Origin: Tubulanus polymorphus
Taxonomy: Eukaryota > Nemertea > Palaeonemertea > Tubulaniformes > Tubulanidae
Direction: 5' to 3'
Assembly (NCBI RefSeq): GCF_964204645.1
Contig: NC_134026.1
Location: forward strand, 8,693,450 to 8,753,449
DNA: 60,000 nucleotides
Each line of letters opens with the position of its first letter. Position 1 is the stretch's first letter. Positions 11,854 through 25,335 of this stretch are shown here, piece by piece. The notes beneath the pieces were generated by a model. That model saw nothing but the letters and a program-made list of their open reading frames with translations, was not told the DNA's origin and searched no databases. A program made the position numbers and the translations under genes.

Positions 11854-13469
11854 CTCCGCGCGGTTCCGCCACCGTGCGGGATTTACGCGAAGCAGCAAAC
11901 ACAAACATGGCCACTCTCTCAATTTTCAATGATAGAAATCGTGTGTGCATTTCAATTATTTCGGCTGTTAGGGTTTTAAGGCACAATATAAGTTGATGAT
12001 GTGATATGGCGATGTTAATTAATGATAATTCCGCAGTGAAGCTAGTCACGAACGGTGCCGATTGAGTGTACAGCTGCCAATAACACTGAAATGAGCGTAG
12101 TTGCGTAACTATTTGCAGTGAATTGCAGACGAAACATGAAGCCTTAACGGCCGTTAAAAAAAAATTATACCAATCGCAATTGTAAAATAAAAATGAGATA
12201 GAACCTAAGTTAAAATTCTGGCCATTTCTAAAATGTTATCACTAATTTTTAGTCAGTGCCGAACGTTTAGTTTTCCAACAATAATGAGGGGTCGTAGGTA
12301 GTCATGCGAGTCATCATTTATTACACGTTACTTCCGTGTTGTTGAAAATCTCGCGAGTCCTGGACCAAACCCCATTGAACAATGTGATCTGTGTGCTGGC
12401 CACAAATGCACACATATCACACTACACTACCCATTACAAACTCCAGTACCCACAGCTTTCATATACCCATCAAAATATTTAGAGTGTCTTTCTTCCTGGA
12501 TTCGCACCCGATCACTATAGCATCTATCGTCGTTGGGAGGTTACAATTCAATGGTCTCTTTATTGTTGTACTACCATTTCGGGCCGGGATGTACATAGCG
12601 ATACAGTCGTGTATTTACAAGTAATTTACAAAGCATACAAATTTTACATTGATAACACTAAGAGGGATAACATTGGTTTCTAGTTAATTACCAGAATCCA
12701 GGATATCAAAGCCTCGAGAGATGTATTCCCCAATTTGGCAATTGGACCATGTAGTTTTTTTATCCGTGAGAAGCTTTTTGAATTTGGTTTGGTCGTCTCA
12801 ATTTGGGGCATCTGGATATATACAACTCACATGACATCAAAGTGCGTTTCCCGTTAATCGCGAGCGGCTAAACTGAAGAAAGCAAAAATTTCAATAACGC
12901 GCTCTTCGTTTGAAACAAAATATACTGTCAATTTAAGCTCAACTACAAAGGATGTATATAACTTCGCGTTCCGATTTCCAATCTAGATATCTCTTAGAAA
13001 CGGTCGACAGCTTTTGACGACCAACGTGCAGGAGAGGAGCGTAGGAACTGCTATGCATATATATGTATATCCAAGATGACTTTCCCCGTAAAATGCCGCT
13101 ATCTGTCCCATCGTAAATGAATATGTTCCATGACGATGACATTTTTAAGACGTTGACGACGCCGCAGCGCTCATACACAGCTTAGCGATTAACCTTGGTA
13201 AATGCGTCTTCATCAATGCATCTTCATTAGTCGAATATTTCCAACGAGAGACACGTCGGTTTAATTACGTGGAGTAAACTTTTCACTGAATTATTGACTC
13301 GCAATTGCGCGTCGTAAATCGATCAGTTTTAACAGTTAATTCACGTGCACAGGTCCTTTGATAAAGGATCGAAAAAGTAACGTTTTGAAATGAGAAAATG
13401 ATTTCGTTGTTATCCAAGCAAGTCAACAGTCATCAGAGTTGACCATGTCAGTCGAGAGTCATAACGAGA
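11854..13469. other. Intergenic stretch, nothing recognised
   Basis: AT-rich DNA without a supportable gene, RNA or repeat. Small frames on both strands look random. Confidence 0.45.
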
Positions 13470-13788
13470 ATAATCATGTGTTAATTGAAACATAATGATG
13501 GCTAACATCGAAAAACATGGGCGAACTTCGGTTATCGGAGTTAGTCGACTATAGTCGAACTAAGAAACCGAATGTCCGTTAGTCGGAACTATGGTCCGGA
13601 AATGGTAGACCACGGGATTGAGCACGGTCGCTGAAGTTCGGACCTAGGTTCAAGATGGCCGACACTGTGAAATACGTTAAGACCGAACTATAGTGCCTTC
13701 GGTTATTAGTTCCGACCACTAGTCGACCAGCTACGAAAACCGAAGTTGGCCCTGGCTGCTACAATCTCTCTCCCTCTTCTGATAGCAT
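13470..13788 (+). repeat. Dispersed repeat family C, copy interrupted by family B
   Basis: 13470-13516 and 13752-13788 together match the continuous copy at 9426-9502. The break falls exactly after AAAAAC and before CTGGCTG, and a family B element fills the gap. Flanking sequence outside these limits is not shared between the two loci. Confidence 0.72.
13517..13754 (-). mobile_element. MITE family B, copy 1 (reverse orientation)
   Basis: A ~238-bp element with imperfect inverted termini: GGCGAACTTCGG on the left and CCGAAGTTGGCC on the right. Its reverse complement aligns through most of its length with 17590-17833 and 31488-31715. Shared internal blocks include AACTAATAACCGA, ACGTATTTCACA, GCCATCTTGGAACTAGG and AGTCGAC. 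It has no coding capacity, which fits a non-autonomous DNA transposon. The empty site at 9426-9502 marks the insertion point. The duplicated target may be about 3 bases (CTG-like), but decay makes this uncertain. Confidence 0.8.
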
Positions 13789-16700
13789 GGCTGAGTGTCA
13801 CAATAATGACGATAATACAGTATCCCTGAAGATGAGTATAAGTATAGTCGAAACGTCGAATAAACTGCTAGATCAAGGAAACATTTTCGGACTCTATTAC
13901 CCTCGTCATTATTTTGGGGTTCTCGTTATATCATCGTCACAATACGAATGTAGTGTCTTATCGATCGTCATTAGTCGAGGTTCATGGTATAGTGGGTGCG
14001 CTATTCTTAGACAAGCCCCGTTAATATATGCGTCCATCGTTGCCCGAGTGAGACGTTCATAGTCAAGATTTTAATATTTCATCTATTTCTCAATACCAAC
14101 AGACGACCAATGCCAGCAGCGCGGCTGTCTGCGCTGTTGAAAATTTTAAGACGAGCTCCTTAGATACGATTTAGGCGTTTCGAATATACGTTTCGATGTT
14201 AGGGCGAAGTGGGTGTCCGTTATCTTATACCAGCTATAAGTTTCGGTAATGAGATCAGGGTAGACACAAGCCCGGGAGAGCCTGTATCCGTGTACTCGCA
14301 GGCTTTGATCACGACGATGCTGCCTTTGTTGAATTTGACTTCGTTGGCTTCGTATAGCTGGAAGGCTTCGTAGTTTTGTTAAACATGAAAACATACAGCG
14401 CGTTCGGTTCATCAGAGGTATGGATAGTATAGGCAGGTGCCTAGTGCTCAGTTGTGCGCTTAGAATCATACCCCCCGGGACCGACTAAAGATAACGCTGC
14501 ATAATTGCTTGTATTGGGTGACAAACAAGGATTTGCATTTGGAAGCTTGCCACCACCATAATTCTCATCCGACGAATAATTCATTTAATGATGTTTAAAG
14601 ACTTCGACTTCACTGCTCGGCACAATGCAACGGGCTAGGCTCAGATTTAGTCCAGTTTAATACCATCTTGCTTGCCCAATCTGACAAGCTTAAGACTGTT
14701 TAGTCTTAAGTTTCATAGTCTAAGACCGTTTGACAGTTTAAGACCATATTTGGAACTAAGAATCACAACTGCGCTAGGGCCTAGGATTCACATGACACGA
14801 TGAATACCTAAAAAAAAATAAAACCATGTCACTCCATATGATAACTACAATTACCAGCTTATTAGCCGCAAATGAATATCCTATAAATTACGACCGAAAG
14901 AAAAACCTTGACAAAAAACCAAGTCGCACTTCTAAATTCTTTATGGTTAACATTAGCCCAATCCCAAGTGATACATCAATGCGGCTATACACATATTAAC
15001 AAGCCGCTAATGAGGCCCGTTTTCCAATTACTATTTTACAATGTTTTATTCATTCCACGTTTGCAACTTCGATCCTAACCGCCCCGCATTGTAATATAGC
15101 AGCCGGGTTTCTATCTATATTCCGAGTGGTGCAAACAAGTAATGAGTGTAGCTGCAGTATTGTTCGACTTCACTTGAGCTGTTAACTGCAGTGTCATCCA
15201 TTACGGTCGAAAAGTCATTAAATCGTCGCAGTTAGCGCCAGGCGAGAGAGAGTAATTCGAGTCGGACTTCGCTTATTTCTTATATTGGCAAACTCTCTTG
15301 AATAGTTTCTCGCAACGCGCGTTTGAGGTAGACTCGTCCCGCTGCTCTCGCATCGAACGTGCTTTAATATGATACTACAATTAATTCGTTCGGTATAGAA
15401 ATTGTATTTGACGCGTCACCATCGCGATTGGCGTCGTGAATACATTTTCTTTTAGTCGATATACGATGAAAAATCGTATAATGGAGCACCTTTCAGCGAT
15501 TCCTTTTGTGTTCCAGCGTTCTCGTGTCATCGCTAATATCCCCGGCCATAAACATCGTATTATGAAATGATTCATTTATCAGAATTTTTTCCCCGGGAAA
15601 AAGCTCTTGCGCGCCGCCGAGCGAGCGCGCATTTTCTATATGCTGCTCCAGAGAAGAAATCAAATAATTTCTACTCTGATATATATGCTAATAATTCATA
15701 TGCGGAATAAATTGAAAACCATTATGTCGAAGCGAAACGGATTACAAATTGAAAATGAATTATTGACGAATCGTGCAAGCGACCGCATATGGAGTCGACA
15801 TAATAAAATTATTAGACAACGTTTTGCAACAAATACACAATGCCGAGAAGCTTTGTTGTTAATGCATATGGCAGGGCCGCGGCTATATCGGCGGTTTGAT
15901 TCTGCGCGAAAGACACGTTAGATTGAATTTACAACCCTTTCACGTCTTGATCGGCGGCATAAATGCGCGATGCGGACAGCACAAATTTACCAGATATGTC
16001 AGTCCCGTTAGGCGGCATAATAACATCATTTCTAAATGTACCTCCGACGCGCGCGCGCTGTGCGAGTCTTGTTTATTTAATATCGACGTCTTGGAGGCCA
16101 CTGGCAAAAATGCAGAAGAAATTCAGTATGCCCAAAAGGTTACGCGCATACACGATTTATAAACAGGAAGAACGCGTGCATCATCGGAAAACAGAATCGA
16201 TCCGTGACAATGCCGGCCGTTATATTCGCCAACGACGTACATATCTATATTTAATGCGCAAAAAATATATATCGCTGTATAATTTTCGCTGAATTGATTT
16301 CGTCGAGCCGATATCGGGTGTCGAGAATTGCGTCTAGAATAACGTCGATGGATCGATGGACGCCGTGTTGAAGCTCAATTTAGAAACACGTCAATTGCGC
16401 ATCATTTCAAAAATCTTTGGGCCCAAAACTAACCGAGGCATAATTTATTATTAAGAGAGTTTCATATAGTTGATGTTGATTGGTTAGTCTTTGCGTGATG
16501 ACGTAATTTTCAACGATTAGCGGTTGTTTTTGATACTCAATTTCGCAATTCTTTTGCATTTTATGTCGACTTGAATTCTTCTTAAGATCATTTTGTTCAT
16601 GAAAAACTCAAAATGTACTTTTTAGCCAGGTTATTCGCTCGACTATTTGCCTATGACATTAGAAGCTATTTACAGAATTACTTATCAATGTAGAATTTCT

Positions 16701-17589
16701 TGCCAGTCGAAAAAGCGTTTCGGTTAACCGCCATATCATATCAAGCAGGCGTATATAGATGGAAACACTAATTTTGCGATTTAACATAAAGATGTACATC
16801 ATTTGATGACAAATTCATCCGATACATGACACACATGCTATTCATCAAAACAGAATAGTGCAGAGATTTCGTAACAAACAATATTTCCAATATTCAAAGA
16901 ACACGAATTTGATAATTGAATTAATGTATTTGCACATCAAAATGACAGTTATGATACATGAATTGCGTTGAATTACATTTAATATAAATTGAATGTGAAG
17001 GGCACACCTAGAGAACCATATAAGGCTGTATAATGATTGCTGTTACGTGCACTTGAGAATACTCTTAAATCATCGTCTATCACCGTGGCTTATACGACTT
17101 TTGAAAAACGGTGCAATTCGTCATAAATACAGATTTCGAGAAAATGAAATGCACAAAATCCTCCGAATGGTATTATCCCTTGATTGTTCCTGGCGCGCCG
17201 GTGTCGTTCGTTCGTTCGTTTGGTTTTTTTTGTTCTATCGTTAATCGCTAGCTTTTCGCCGAGAACGACTGATTATTGCGTATTATCGAGGATGAATGCT
17301 TACAGTAATTAATGTGTACTGTCTCTTCATCTTTCCAGGTTAGAAAAGCGGTAAGCGTTGTACAAAGGGGAAAATAGACGCACACAAAGAGATTAAACGA
17401 CTAGTCGCGAAGCGCTCGGCTTTATCGATCTTCAGCTGTACGTATATTGTGAGGGGATGTTTATCGCAGCCTTGAAGAGGAAACAACTATATAATAGCTG
17501 CTACTGGAATCTGTTTTCATATCGATTGAATTAAACAAAGAATATGTGTGCAACGATATTATTTTTCGCGGTCAAGAGTACGTGACACA
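13789..17589. other. Intergenic stretch with no supportable gene
   Basis: The overlapping plus-strand frames between 15607 and 16292 are three different frames over the same DNA with no recognisable domain. A short palindrome, CTTAAGACT / AGTCTTAAG, lies at 14689-14710. Nothing else is identifiable. Confidence 0.45.
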
Positions 17590-17833
17590 CTGGGCGAACT
17601 TCGGTTTTCGTAGTCAGTCGACTAGTGGTCAAAACTAATAACCGAGAAAGCACGCTATTCATACGTGCATGTCGTTCGGTCGTAACGCATTTCACACCGA
17701 CGGCCATCTTGGAACTAGGTCCGAACTTCAGCGACCGCGCCCAATCCCGTGGTCGACCGTTGTTCAAACTAATTGACATTAGTTTTCACTTAGTTTGCAG
17801 TCGACTAACTCCGACTTCCAAGGTTCGCCCTGG
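17590..17833 (+). mobile_element. MITE family B, copy 2
   Basis: A ~244-bp copy with termini CTGGGCGAACTTCGG and AGGTTCGCCCTGG. The internal order of conserved blocks matches copy 3 at 31488 and the reverse complement of copy 1. CTGG flanks both ends, compatible with a 3-4 bp target duplication. Confidence 0.82.
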
Positions 17834-18175
17834 TAAATTCGACTGTACTAGAAAAGTTTCTATATATATTATACTTTAAGAACTTTTAAACATACAAACG
17901 ACAATACAATTATGGCTTTGGTGTATGTGGCTTAAAAGTCTCAAAAGAACGATTTGACCGTTGGATGCTGTGAAGACAGTACGGTTATATACATATTTTT
18001 TCAAGACTAAATGCAAATGGATTGGATTTAGTATACCTTTCGAAGTCTCTACACGGCATTTCAAAATATAATTTAGGCCTACTATCCATCTGACAACGAT
18101 TGAAATGAGATATAATTCATAAAAATGCTAGAAATCCCTCAGGCTTTGATATATATGAATTGTATAGAATTACTC

Positions 18176-18561
<386 letters not shown>

Positions 18562-19413
18562 TTTCGTACAGCAAAACCGAACGAACCGAAAAAATGCACT
18601 ATCATGCGGTTTCGTGGCCTTTGCGGTTGAGTTTAGGAAATCCAAATAATCAGCGTTAATGTATTTCGTGTATTTTAATGTACGTTTTGGATTAGATTTG
18701 AAATATTATTTTTTGGTGTCGAACGCCGCCGCTGCGCCTGTGCCGTGATACGACGAAGCTTATAGTTTCTTTTGATCAGCATAATATCATAACGTGTAAA
18801 AATTCTGCGCCAGTGGTTCGGCGGTAAATAAACTTTTAAGAAATATCGCCGCCGCCACTGGCATTAGTTTTTCATTATATAATACCAGTGCCATAATGTT
18901 CAATTCATAGACATACTTATGCATAATACGTAGCGCGGGCAGGCAGCAAGAGAATCGGCGACTAAAAGCAAAAAGTACTCAAGTGGTTTTTGTGAAGACG
19001 GTTTGCATTAAACCGCGTATTCTTTGTATCGCTCTTCGTATACTTACGATGTCATTTCTTCGATGCATCGAAGGAGAACTTCTGATTTAATGATACCCTC
19101 CGGCGCATATCTGCTGTTCATTTGTGTTTATTGGGGTGAAAGTCGTCGTCGCATTTTAGCGTAGCCAAAAGAGCAACCGATTCGAAAGAAGAAAATCGTA
19201 TATACCGAATATTTTTAAAGAATTTCGTTTCGAAGTTATTTGACTGCGACTTTATACGTGTCTATATATTAAGAAGTTTTCGTGTTACACGTTGTAGCAT
19301 ACAACATGGAAAGTATGGTTTTTTTCGTAACCAAAATAGAAAGTAATATTTTGAAGTGAATTTCGATGTTGTTGATACTGCGGGAAATATTCCGTATTCA
19401 CATCGGGCTACGC
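18562..19413. other. Intergenic stretch, nothing recognised
   Basis: No coding pattern, RNA gene or repeat was recognised here. Confidence 0.4.
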
Positions 19414-19691
19414 TGTTGAACCATTTGGACATACTTTCATTGGATGATTTAGCTTAATTGAGCTTCCATCTAGTTCTCAAGACTTGTTCACCAACTGGGG
19501 TTTCCTCTGATGACATCATTCTGGGATTCCTATTGAGTGAATCTGTTGATGTCTTCCTATTGGTTCGGTGCAGCAGGCTCCCAGGATGATGTCATCAGAG
19601 GAAATTCCAGTTGGTAAACGAGTCTAGAGAACTAGATGAAAGCTCCATTAAGCTATATTATCCAGTGAAAATAACTAAGAAATGGTCCAAC
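19414..19691. repeat. Inverted repeat, ~113-bp arms (foldback element)
   Basis: Left arm 19414-19526 and right arm 19579-19691 are imperfect reverse complements over their full length. Matching blocks include TAGCTTAATTGAGC with GCTCCATTAAGCTA, TAGTTCTCAAGACT with AGTCTAGAGAACTA, and CTCTGATGACATCAT with ATGATGTCATCAGAG. The 52-base loop has no further structure. This fits an old foldback MITE; no target duplication was seen. Confidence 0.8.
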
Positions 19692-21540
19692 TGTATCAAG
19701 AAACCTGGATAGAGATACACATTCTACCCATAGTTGATTTCAACTTTCTCGAGCTGTGATATTTACAAGTAAAACTGAACTCATCTGGTGAATCCATTTT
19801 CGCGATGAGTTTATTCCAATTTCCTAATATCAATCAAAGCCTTCAATCCCCTTGCCGCATGGAATAATGGATCGTGATTATGAATTCATAGACTTTTAGA
19901 GATTTATCTAATTATTTGGATCTGCTGCTCTTTTTGCTCCATTTATATTATGCGACATATCGGAATATCTGTTTTATGCATGAAGTAAGAATCACTCATT
20001 TGGATCCGAATGTAAAAGCCACTCTTACCAATAAGATATAAGGACAGTATAGAGAACGGATTAACGTGCTTCTTACTTCTAGCCCAAAAATTTCATTCTG
20101 GTTACCCGTGTCCGGGCATACATGATGATAACGTGATTCGCTATACGAGGTAATATGTAAGCGAAATATGGTTTAAACGTGCATAATATAGCTTGTTCCT
20201 TTTACATAGCTAATATATGAATATATATATATAGGGTAAAAAAAAACTGATGTACAAAGTCTAGTGTAATAATGGTAATAATATATGAAAATAAAAGCAA
20301 GTTAAGATTAAAAACCTGCGTTCGTTCGAAGCTATCCATTTTTCAACGCGAGACTTATCCGACTGTCGCTGTTGTTAAGGAAATGAATTTCATCAATAAA
20401 CGAAAGCGAGTAGGGAGCAAGAGAGAGAGAGAGAGAGAGACAAGTGAAACGAGACCAGGGGCAATATTTTGACGTTTTTCGAAGGCTTCTTAATTGATCG
20501 GGGCTTTACGTATTCGCGCGCGTCGCGATGAATAGTTTGAGGACCGATGACAGTAAGACAGTGCGCCGCCACCGTTTTAGATAATTCTCGATATGCTCGA
20601 TTTCGACGAATGATATTACGGCTACGACACGTCCAGATCGTACCGATTATAATCATGAAAAATCGGCTCGTTAATGAAAATATCAGATAATATCAATTCC
20701 GTGATTCAAGAAATACTTTCTGCCATTCGTTATTCGTATGCGGATTTCATCGGTAAGTATTTCTGCTCGTTTCTTATCAGTTGTATTGTCCAGAAATAGG
20801 TATAGCGTTAAAGGGGTTAACTAATTAATTCTGCAGGGACGCACGAGATGTTGTTTGATGTGCAGTGTTCATATCCTGCCGCAGTTTACTTTAAACATGC
20901 CACCGTGTCCACGACGCCGGGTAATGAAATACTAAATCTTGCCCGTAAGCTGACAAACCTTGAAAAAATAAGCAGATCAGCAAACGCGCCACGCCATGTC
21001 GCCGAAACGCGTATAATGTCGATAGTTTTACGACCAGACATCCGTGTTTTTTTAGAGGAAAACATCAAACTCATTCTGATAAACGTTTGTTTTTAAAAGT
21101 TGAGGCCAGTAGTATATGCTTATATATCCAGAAATGCCCTTTCCGTCACCAAAAACCGGACAATCGAGCAAATAGGCAAAGAAACGTGACTGAGCACTGA
21201 TAAGAACTTCCCTGATGACATCATGAAGATATTTACCTTAGATATTGCGTAAAATGGTAAGTACGCTCGCTTATGAGACGAGAAGATACACAATATCCGT
21301 GTATGACGAATAATGAGAGAAATCCAACAATGAAATCGGCCAAAAATGAAAATTTCTTTATTAAAATGATTATATTTCGAGCAACGATTCGGCCAAATGC
21401 CTTTAGCCATCATCAGGCGTACATTCGCGTATGTTCAAATCCTACAATGTTTAACAACAAACATATCACGAATGGTCTTCGGAATTTGAATCGGAATTAG
21501 ATAACTCTTTGTAAACTCTTTGTAAATCTTTGTCACCATC
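19692..21540. other. Intergenic stretch; only a short GA repeat recognised
   Basis: No supportable gene. A (GA)n run lies at 20419-20441. Open frames on both strands around 20393-21413 lack recognisable features. Confidence 0.4.
20419..20441. repeat. (GA)n microsatellite
   Basis: An uninterrupted run of AG/GA dinucleotides. Confidence 0.9.
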
Positions 21541-21547
21541 AAATATC

Positions 21548-21912
21548 ATTTGTATTGATTGATTGATTTTATTTTCATAGAACATAGTTTAGTATAATAA
21601 TCTATCTTACAAAATACCGCAATGAACTATGAACTACTTGTATCGCAAGCGATCAGGCACTTTCACTCAACAAGGGCCAAGGTCGAGCAAAATAGATATA
21701 TCTCAAAAAGCAAACAGTTTTGATACCCACATCGCGTTGCCACATAATAGTGGGATATGATGCCGGCCACAACAATATGAATTAACCATGTCCTAATCGA
21801 CTGCTAATCGAGTTATCGATGGGAATCGAACTGTACACGGTGGAAACCCGGCACCCGGGTTGTGTAAAGCCAGGGAAATCCTATTACACCGCGGTCGTTA
21901 CGGCGATTTGTA
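21548..21912 (-). mobile_element. Minus-strand SINE-like element with (AATC)n tail and probable target duplication
   Basis: Read on the minus strand, the element begins with GACCGCGGTG (A-box-like, near 21895) and has GTTCGATTCCC (B-box-like, near 21828). It ends in AATAAAATCAATCAATCAAT. The heptamer ATTTGTA flanks both sides (21548-21554 and 21906-21912), as expected for a target-site duplication. The spacing between the A and B boxes (~70 bases) is longer than in a normal tRNA, so the head may carry an insertion or the A box may be misassigned. A tail with a polyA-like signal plus tetranucleotide repeats supports retroposition. Confidence 0.62.
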
Positions 21913-24152
21913 CAAATCAGCAAAAGACGATGACGTCACAGGAAGGAAACCTTAGCGTTTTACGGAACGTCTGCTGGTAAACGGAACAAGCGAGTGTCTT
22001 AAAAGAAATCAATAGATTCTTTGATTGCCAACTACAGGGCGTGTGAGATTGTTAAAAGCATGTGGTATTGGCACTGAATAATGCGCACTATCCTTACGAT
22101 GTTGTCGAGAAAATGGGGAAAATCTACGTTTTATTGAGCTGTCTGGAAAATTCTTTTCACGAGTCGACGTGTACTAGGTTTATTATCTAAAAATCGATTA
22201 ACGATATCATTCAAACGGTTTTAAAATTTTTCAATCAATTTCCTTAACATCCTTGCTGCTTCACGGCCATTCAAGGGACGCCCTTCGAATTCTTTTTTTT
22301 TATACGTACGCTGGCATATCAGTTTGGAAGCCTGATTTTCAAGTAATTATAAGAAATCCTTGTTTCTCCTTTGTCAAATCGAATTACCTGTCAGCGTGCC
22401 AGCCGATCTAGAACAGGAAATTCAAGAGGTAAATATTTTCTTACAAAACCTGAACTCAACACTAATTGGGGGGAGTTTAACATCTAATGAGTCATGTTTA
22501 TGCAATTACGCCTGGCTCGCATCGAGCGAAACCCGTGTAGAGTTCTACCTACGATCCGAACGCGCGCATCGAACTACACGAAATTACACCACTTAACCAT
22601 AATTTGTAAATTTATACTTTCCAATATCGATTTTGAGAAAAACGGGGAAAATGGGGTTTATTTCATTTCACTAACTACAGTATATGAAGGTATACCACGG
22701 GAAAATATATGTATGCGTGTGTTATTCCCACACCCATCCATCCTAAGTATAGGATTTCAAGTCGTATTAGATTTGATGGAGTCTGTGGTTTTTTTCTGGA
22801 TGCTGAATTATTGATGCGGACACCGACAACGGTTGAGGTTCTCAATGGCGACATTACGATACATATACGTAGCCATCATCCAGAATTTAAACTCATCCGT
22901 GACGTTTCAAGTGGTAAATGCGTCTGAAAATCTCATCAAACATTTATTAGCCTATTTTCACAATATCTAACGTATCGGAAATGAATTGCTGAACGCACAC
23001 ACACACAGATCCTAGCCGTGAGAAGCGCGTCAGCTATCCGTGCCAGATTGAAAGCATGCTTTCAAAGCACTACGAACGAGCCTTGGCGCTCGTTGCGAAT
23101 CGTTATCAATAAAATCAAATTCAACCAAATTTATTAATCAGCCAGTTGGAAATAATAATCCCGACTTCCTCACGCGCTATACGAGGACGGATCTTCGGGT
23201 GTGATTCATGCGCCGGAGCAGAAATTAGATACAGAGTCAGTATCGTAAATTAGGAACTGCGGGGATAAGAATCAGAATTTATTATCCAAACAAAAACCAT
23301 GGATCTGATTACCAAGCGTCAAATCAATGTTATCGGCACGTGTCCCGGCATTCATGTTCAACACTAAATATTGATTAACGAATTCCATTTTCTGGTAAAC
23401 ATTTAATGGTGACATTTTGTGCGTGCCTTCGGATTCCTTTCTTTTCATCAGCGTATGGTAATTCTGTTTTATGGATTTATGGAAGTGTTGAATACGCGAC
23501 GTTTTAAGCTAGAGAATCAAAAATAACGACCGTCGCTACTTCATCCGGCCATATGTCAATATGATGGCACTGCCGTTCAAATTTCCGGTCAGACACTCTC
23601 GAATTCACAACGCGGTCGATGTATAGCTACATGTTTCTACTTCCGGTCAAGTCACTCCAGCTTCAATATCTAGAGTGGCTCAGCGGTGGCTTGAGCCGTA
23701 CCGGATCCCAGATGCAATTCGATGATAATTCGGTCATATATCGACAAATAGAAATGAATAAAAGTTTTCAGGAAAAAAATCATTTTCTAATTTTGTTTCA
23801 CTATTCAGTAGGGAAATCTCATATCTGGCCATAATGTAAGTTACGGCACCAGAATTATATTAGAGGCATATGTCGTAAGGGCTGTGGTTCTAGATTGCTT
23901 TTCATATAATAAGGCATCAATAGAGACAAAACAGGTTTTTCAAGATTTGACCTCATATTAGCCCAAGTGATGCAAGGACGGTTCTAGGGGGTGTCCCAAA
24001 AATCTGACCCACTGCCTTCTCATTGGGGTTGCCCTTCCCGTCAAAGACAGAAGTCGTGAAAACCGATATATTTGACACTCAACCTCTGGGAGATTGCATC
24101 TTTTTTTGGTTTCATCTAATAACTTATATCTAACACCTAGGCAGGTACCCCA
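21913..24152. other. Intergenic or intronic stretch, nothing firm
   Basis: No recognisable gene, RNA or repeat. Possible small exons cannot be judged without transcript data. Confidence 0.4.
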
Positions 24153-24264
24153 CTAGTTGCCAATGACATGGTCATCCGGGATAATGCTTTTCTCGTCTTC
24201 TGGTCCCTGGCCTTCCAATTTTCCACGATCCGTCTCTGGTGATAACCTACGATATGCAATTGCT
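24153..24264 (-). CDS. Candidate C-terminal coding exon of an unidentified minus-strand gene
   Basis: On the minus strand the acceptor-like sequence GATTCGTCTTTAG is followed by a 36-residue frame ending in TAG. The peptide starts AIAYRRLSPETD and ends SIIPDDHVIGN. It is acidic and proline-containing, as in a cytoplasmic tail, and has no repeat character. The composition looks more protein-like than most frames nearby. I do not recognise the family, no partner exon is secure, and a chance frame of this length is possible. Confidence 0.22.
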
Positions 24265-25269
24265 CTAAAGACGAATCCAAATACGGAAATACGGAGTATC
24301 AGAATCGATTTAATTTCGTTGACGTCATTTCGGAGTTCGCGGAACTCGTACGATTCTCAATTAAAGTAATCTAACGGCTAATTTTAATCTTATTGTCGAG
24401 TTAATTACTTCAATGTTTAATTGAAGCACCACTCAATTAGGAGTCGCAAAAAAATTCAATCACCGACAGTATCTGAATGATTGTTTTCGTCACTAATGAG
24501 CGACGTTGCATCTCGCATCGCCCCGCGTTTGAACGAGCGAATTACAAATACTCGAGGTGGTTTTTTTGGTAGACAGATGGCGGCGTTAATTGATTCTGTT
24601 TTTAGCCTGGCGCGTGAAAGGATATTAATAACCGAAAATCTTGTCGAGGAAACTGCGTGGCGGCGCCGCCACATTAGGCCTGGCAGCGAAAGTCGTCTCC
24701 GAAGCCAAGATAACCACTTTACAGGAAAATATTCCTCCTCAAGCGCGAGAACAGGCTGTGAAGCAGCCGCGCGTAGAAGTGACTCTATATCGCCGTGTGG
24801 TGAAATTTGCCGTTTGTTTGTAAATGTTCGCGGAGAAAAGTGTGACAAACGGTTTTCGAAAGAAAAACAGCGCGCCGTATAGCATCAGTCGTCAGACTGA
24901 TGGAGGCTCGAGGGCTCAATGATTAGAATCCATTCAGAGTTTTATACATCAGAGATACGCAATGAACTGTCGCTCTTTCTTTTACTCCAGTCCCTGCTTC
25001 GCGATCTCATTTACCGCTCTCTGACTCAATCTAAAATGGAAATACATGCGCTGATGTATTTTTCCCCGCGTATACGAATGCGTCGTACTTAGAACAGAAT
25101 GACATTTCGCAGACGTAGTTAGATACCGGAGAAAAAGTCACGCAGGGAAAATGTTAAGAAAAGGCAACGAAATTTTCATGTCTGGTTTTGAATTCGGTTC
25201 AGAAAGAAAAAAAATGCAAATTAGATAACGCAAAATTTCTCTGAGGTATATCGAATCCGAGCAAAAACG

Positions 25270-25335
25270 TAATTATGGCCATAACGTAAATCATCATTAA
25301 CATAATTATGGCCATAACGTAAATCATCATGAACT
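25270..25335. repeat. Two-copy 33-bp tandem repeat
   Basis: TAATTATGGCCATAACGTAA followed by ATCATCAT occurs twice with a 33-base period. The copies differ only in the last few bases. Each carries the palindrome ATGGCCAT. Confidence 0.9.

Noticed and set aside
14689-14710. Palindrome CTTAAGACT / AGTCTTAAG
   Set aside because: Nine-base arms in AT-rich DNA, with nearby degenerate TAAGAC repeats, are not distinctive enough.
15607-16292. Three overlapping basic plus-strand ORFs
   Set aside because: They are different frames over the same DNA with Arg/Lys-rich random-looking translations. No domain or splice structure.
25270-25335. Short tandem repeat considered as a CRISPR-like array
   Set aside because: Only two contiguous units without spacers, and the genome is eukaryotic.
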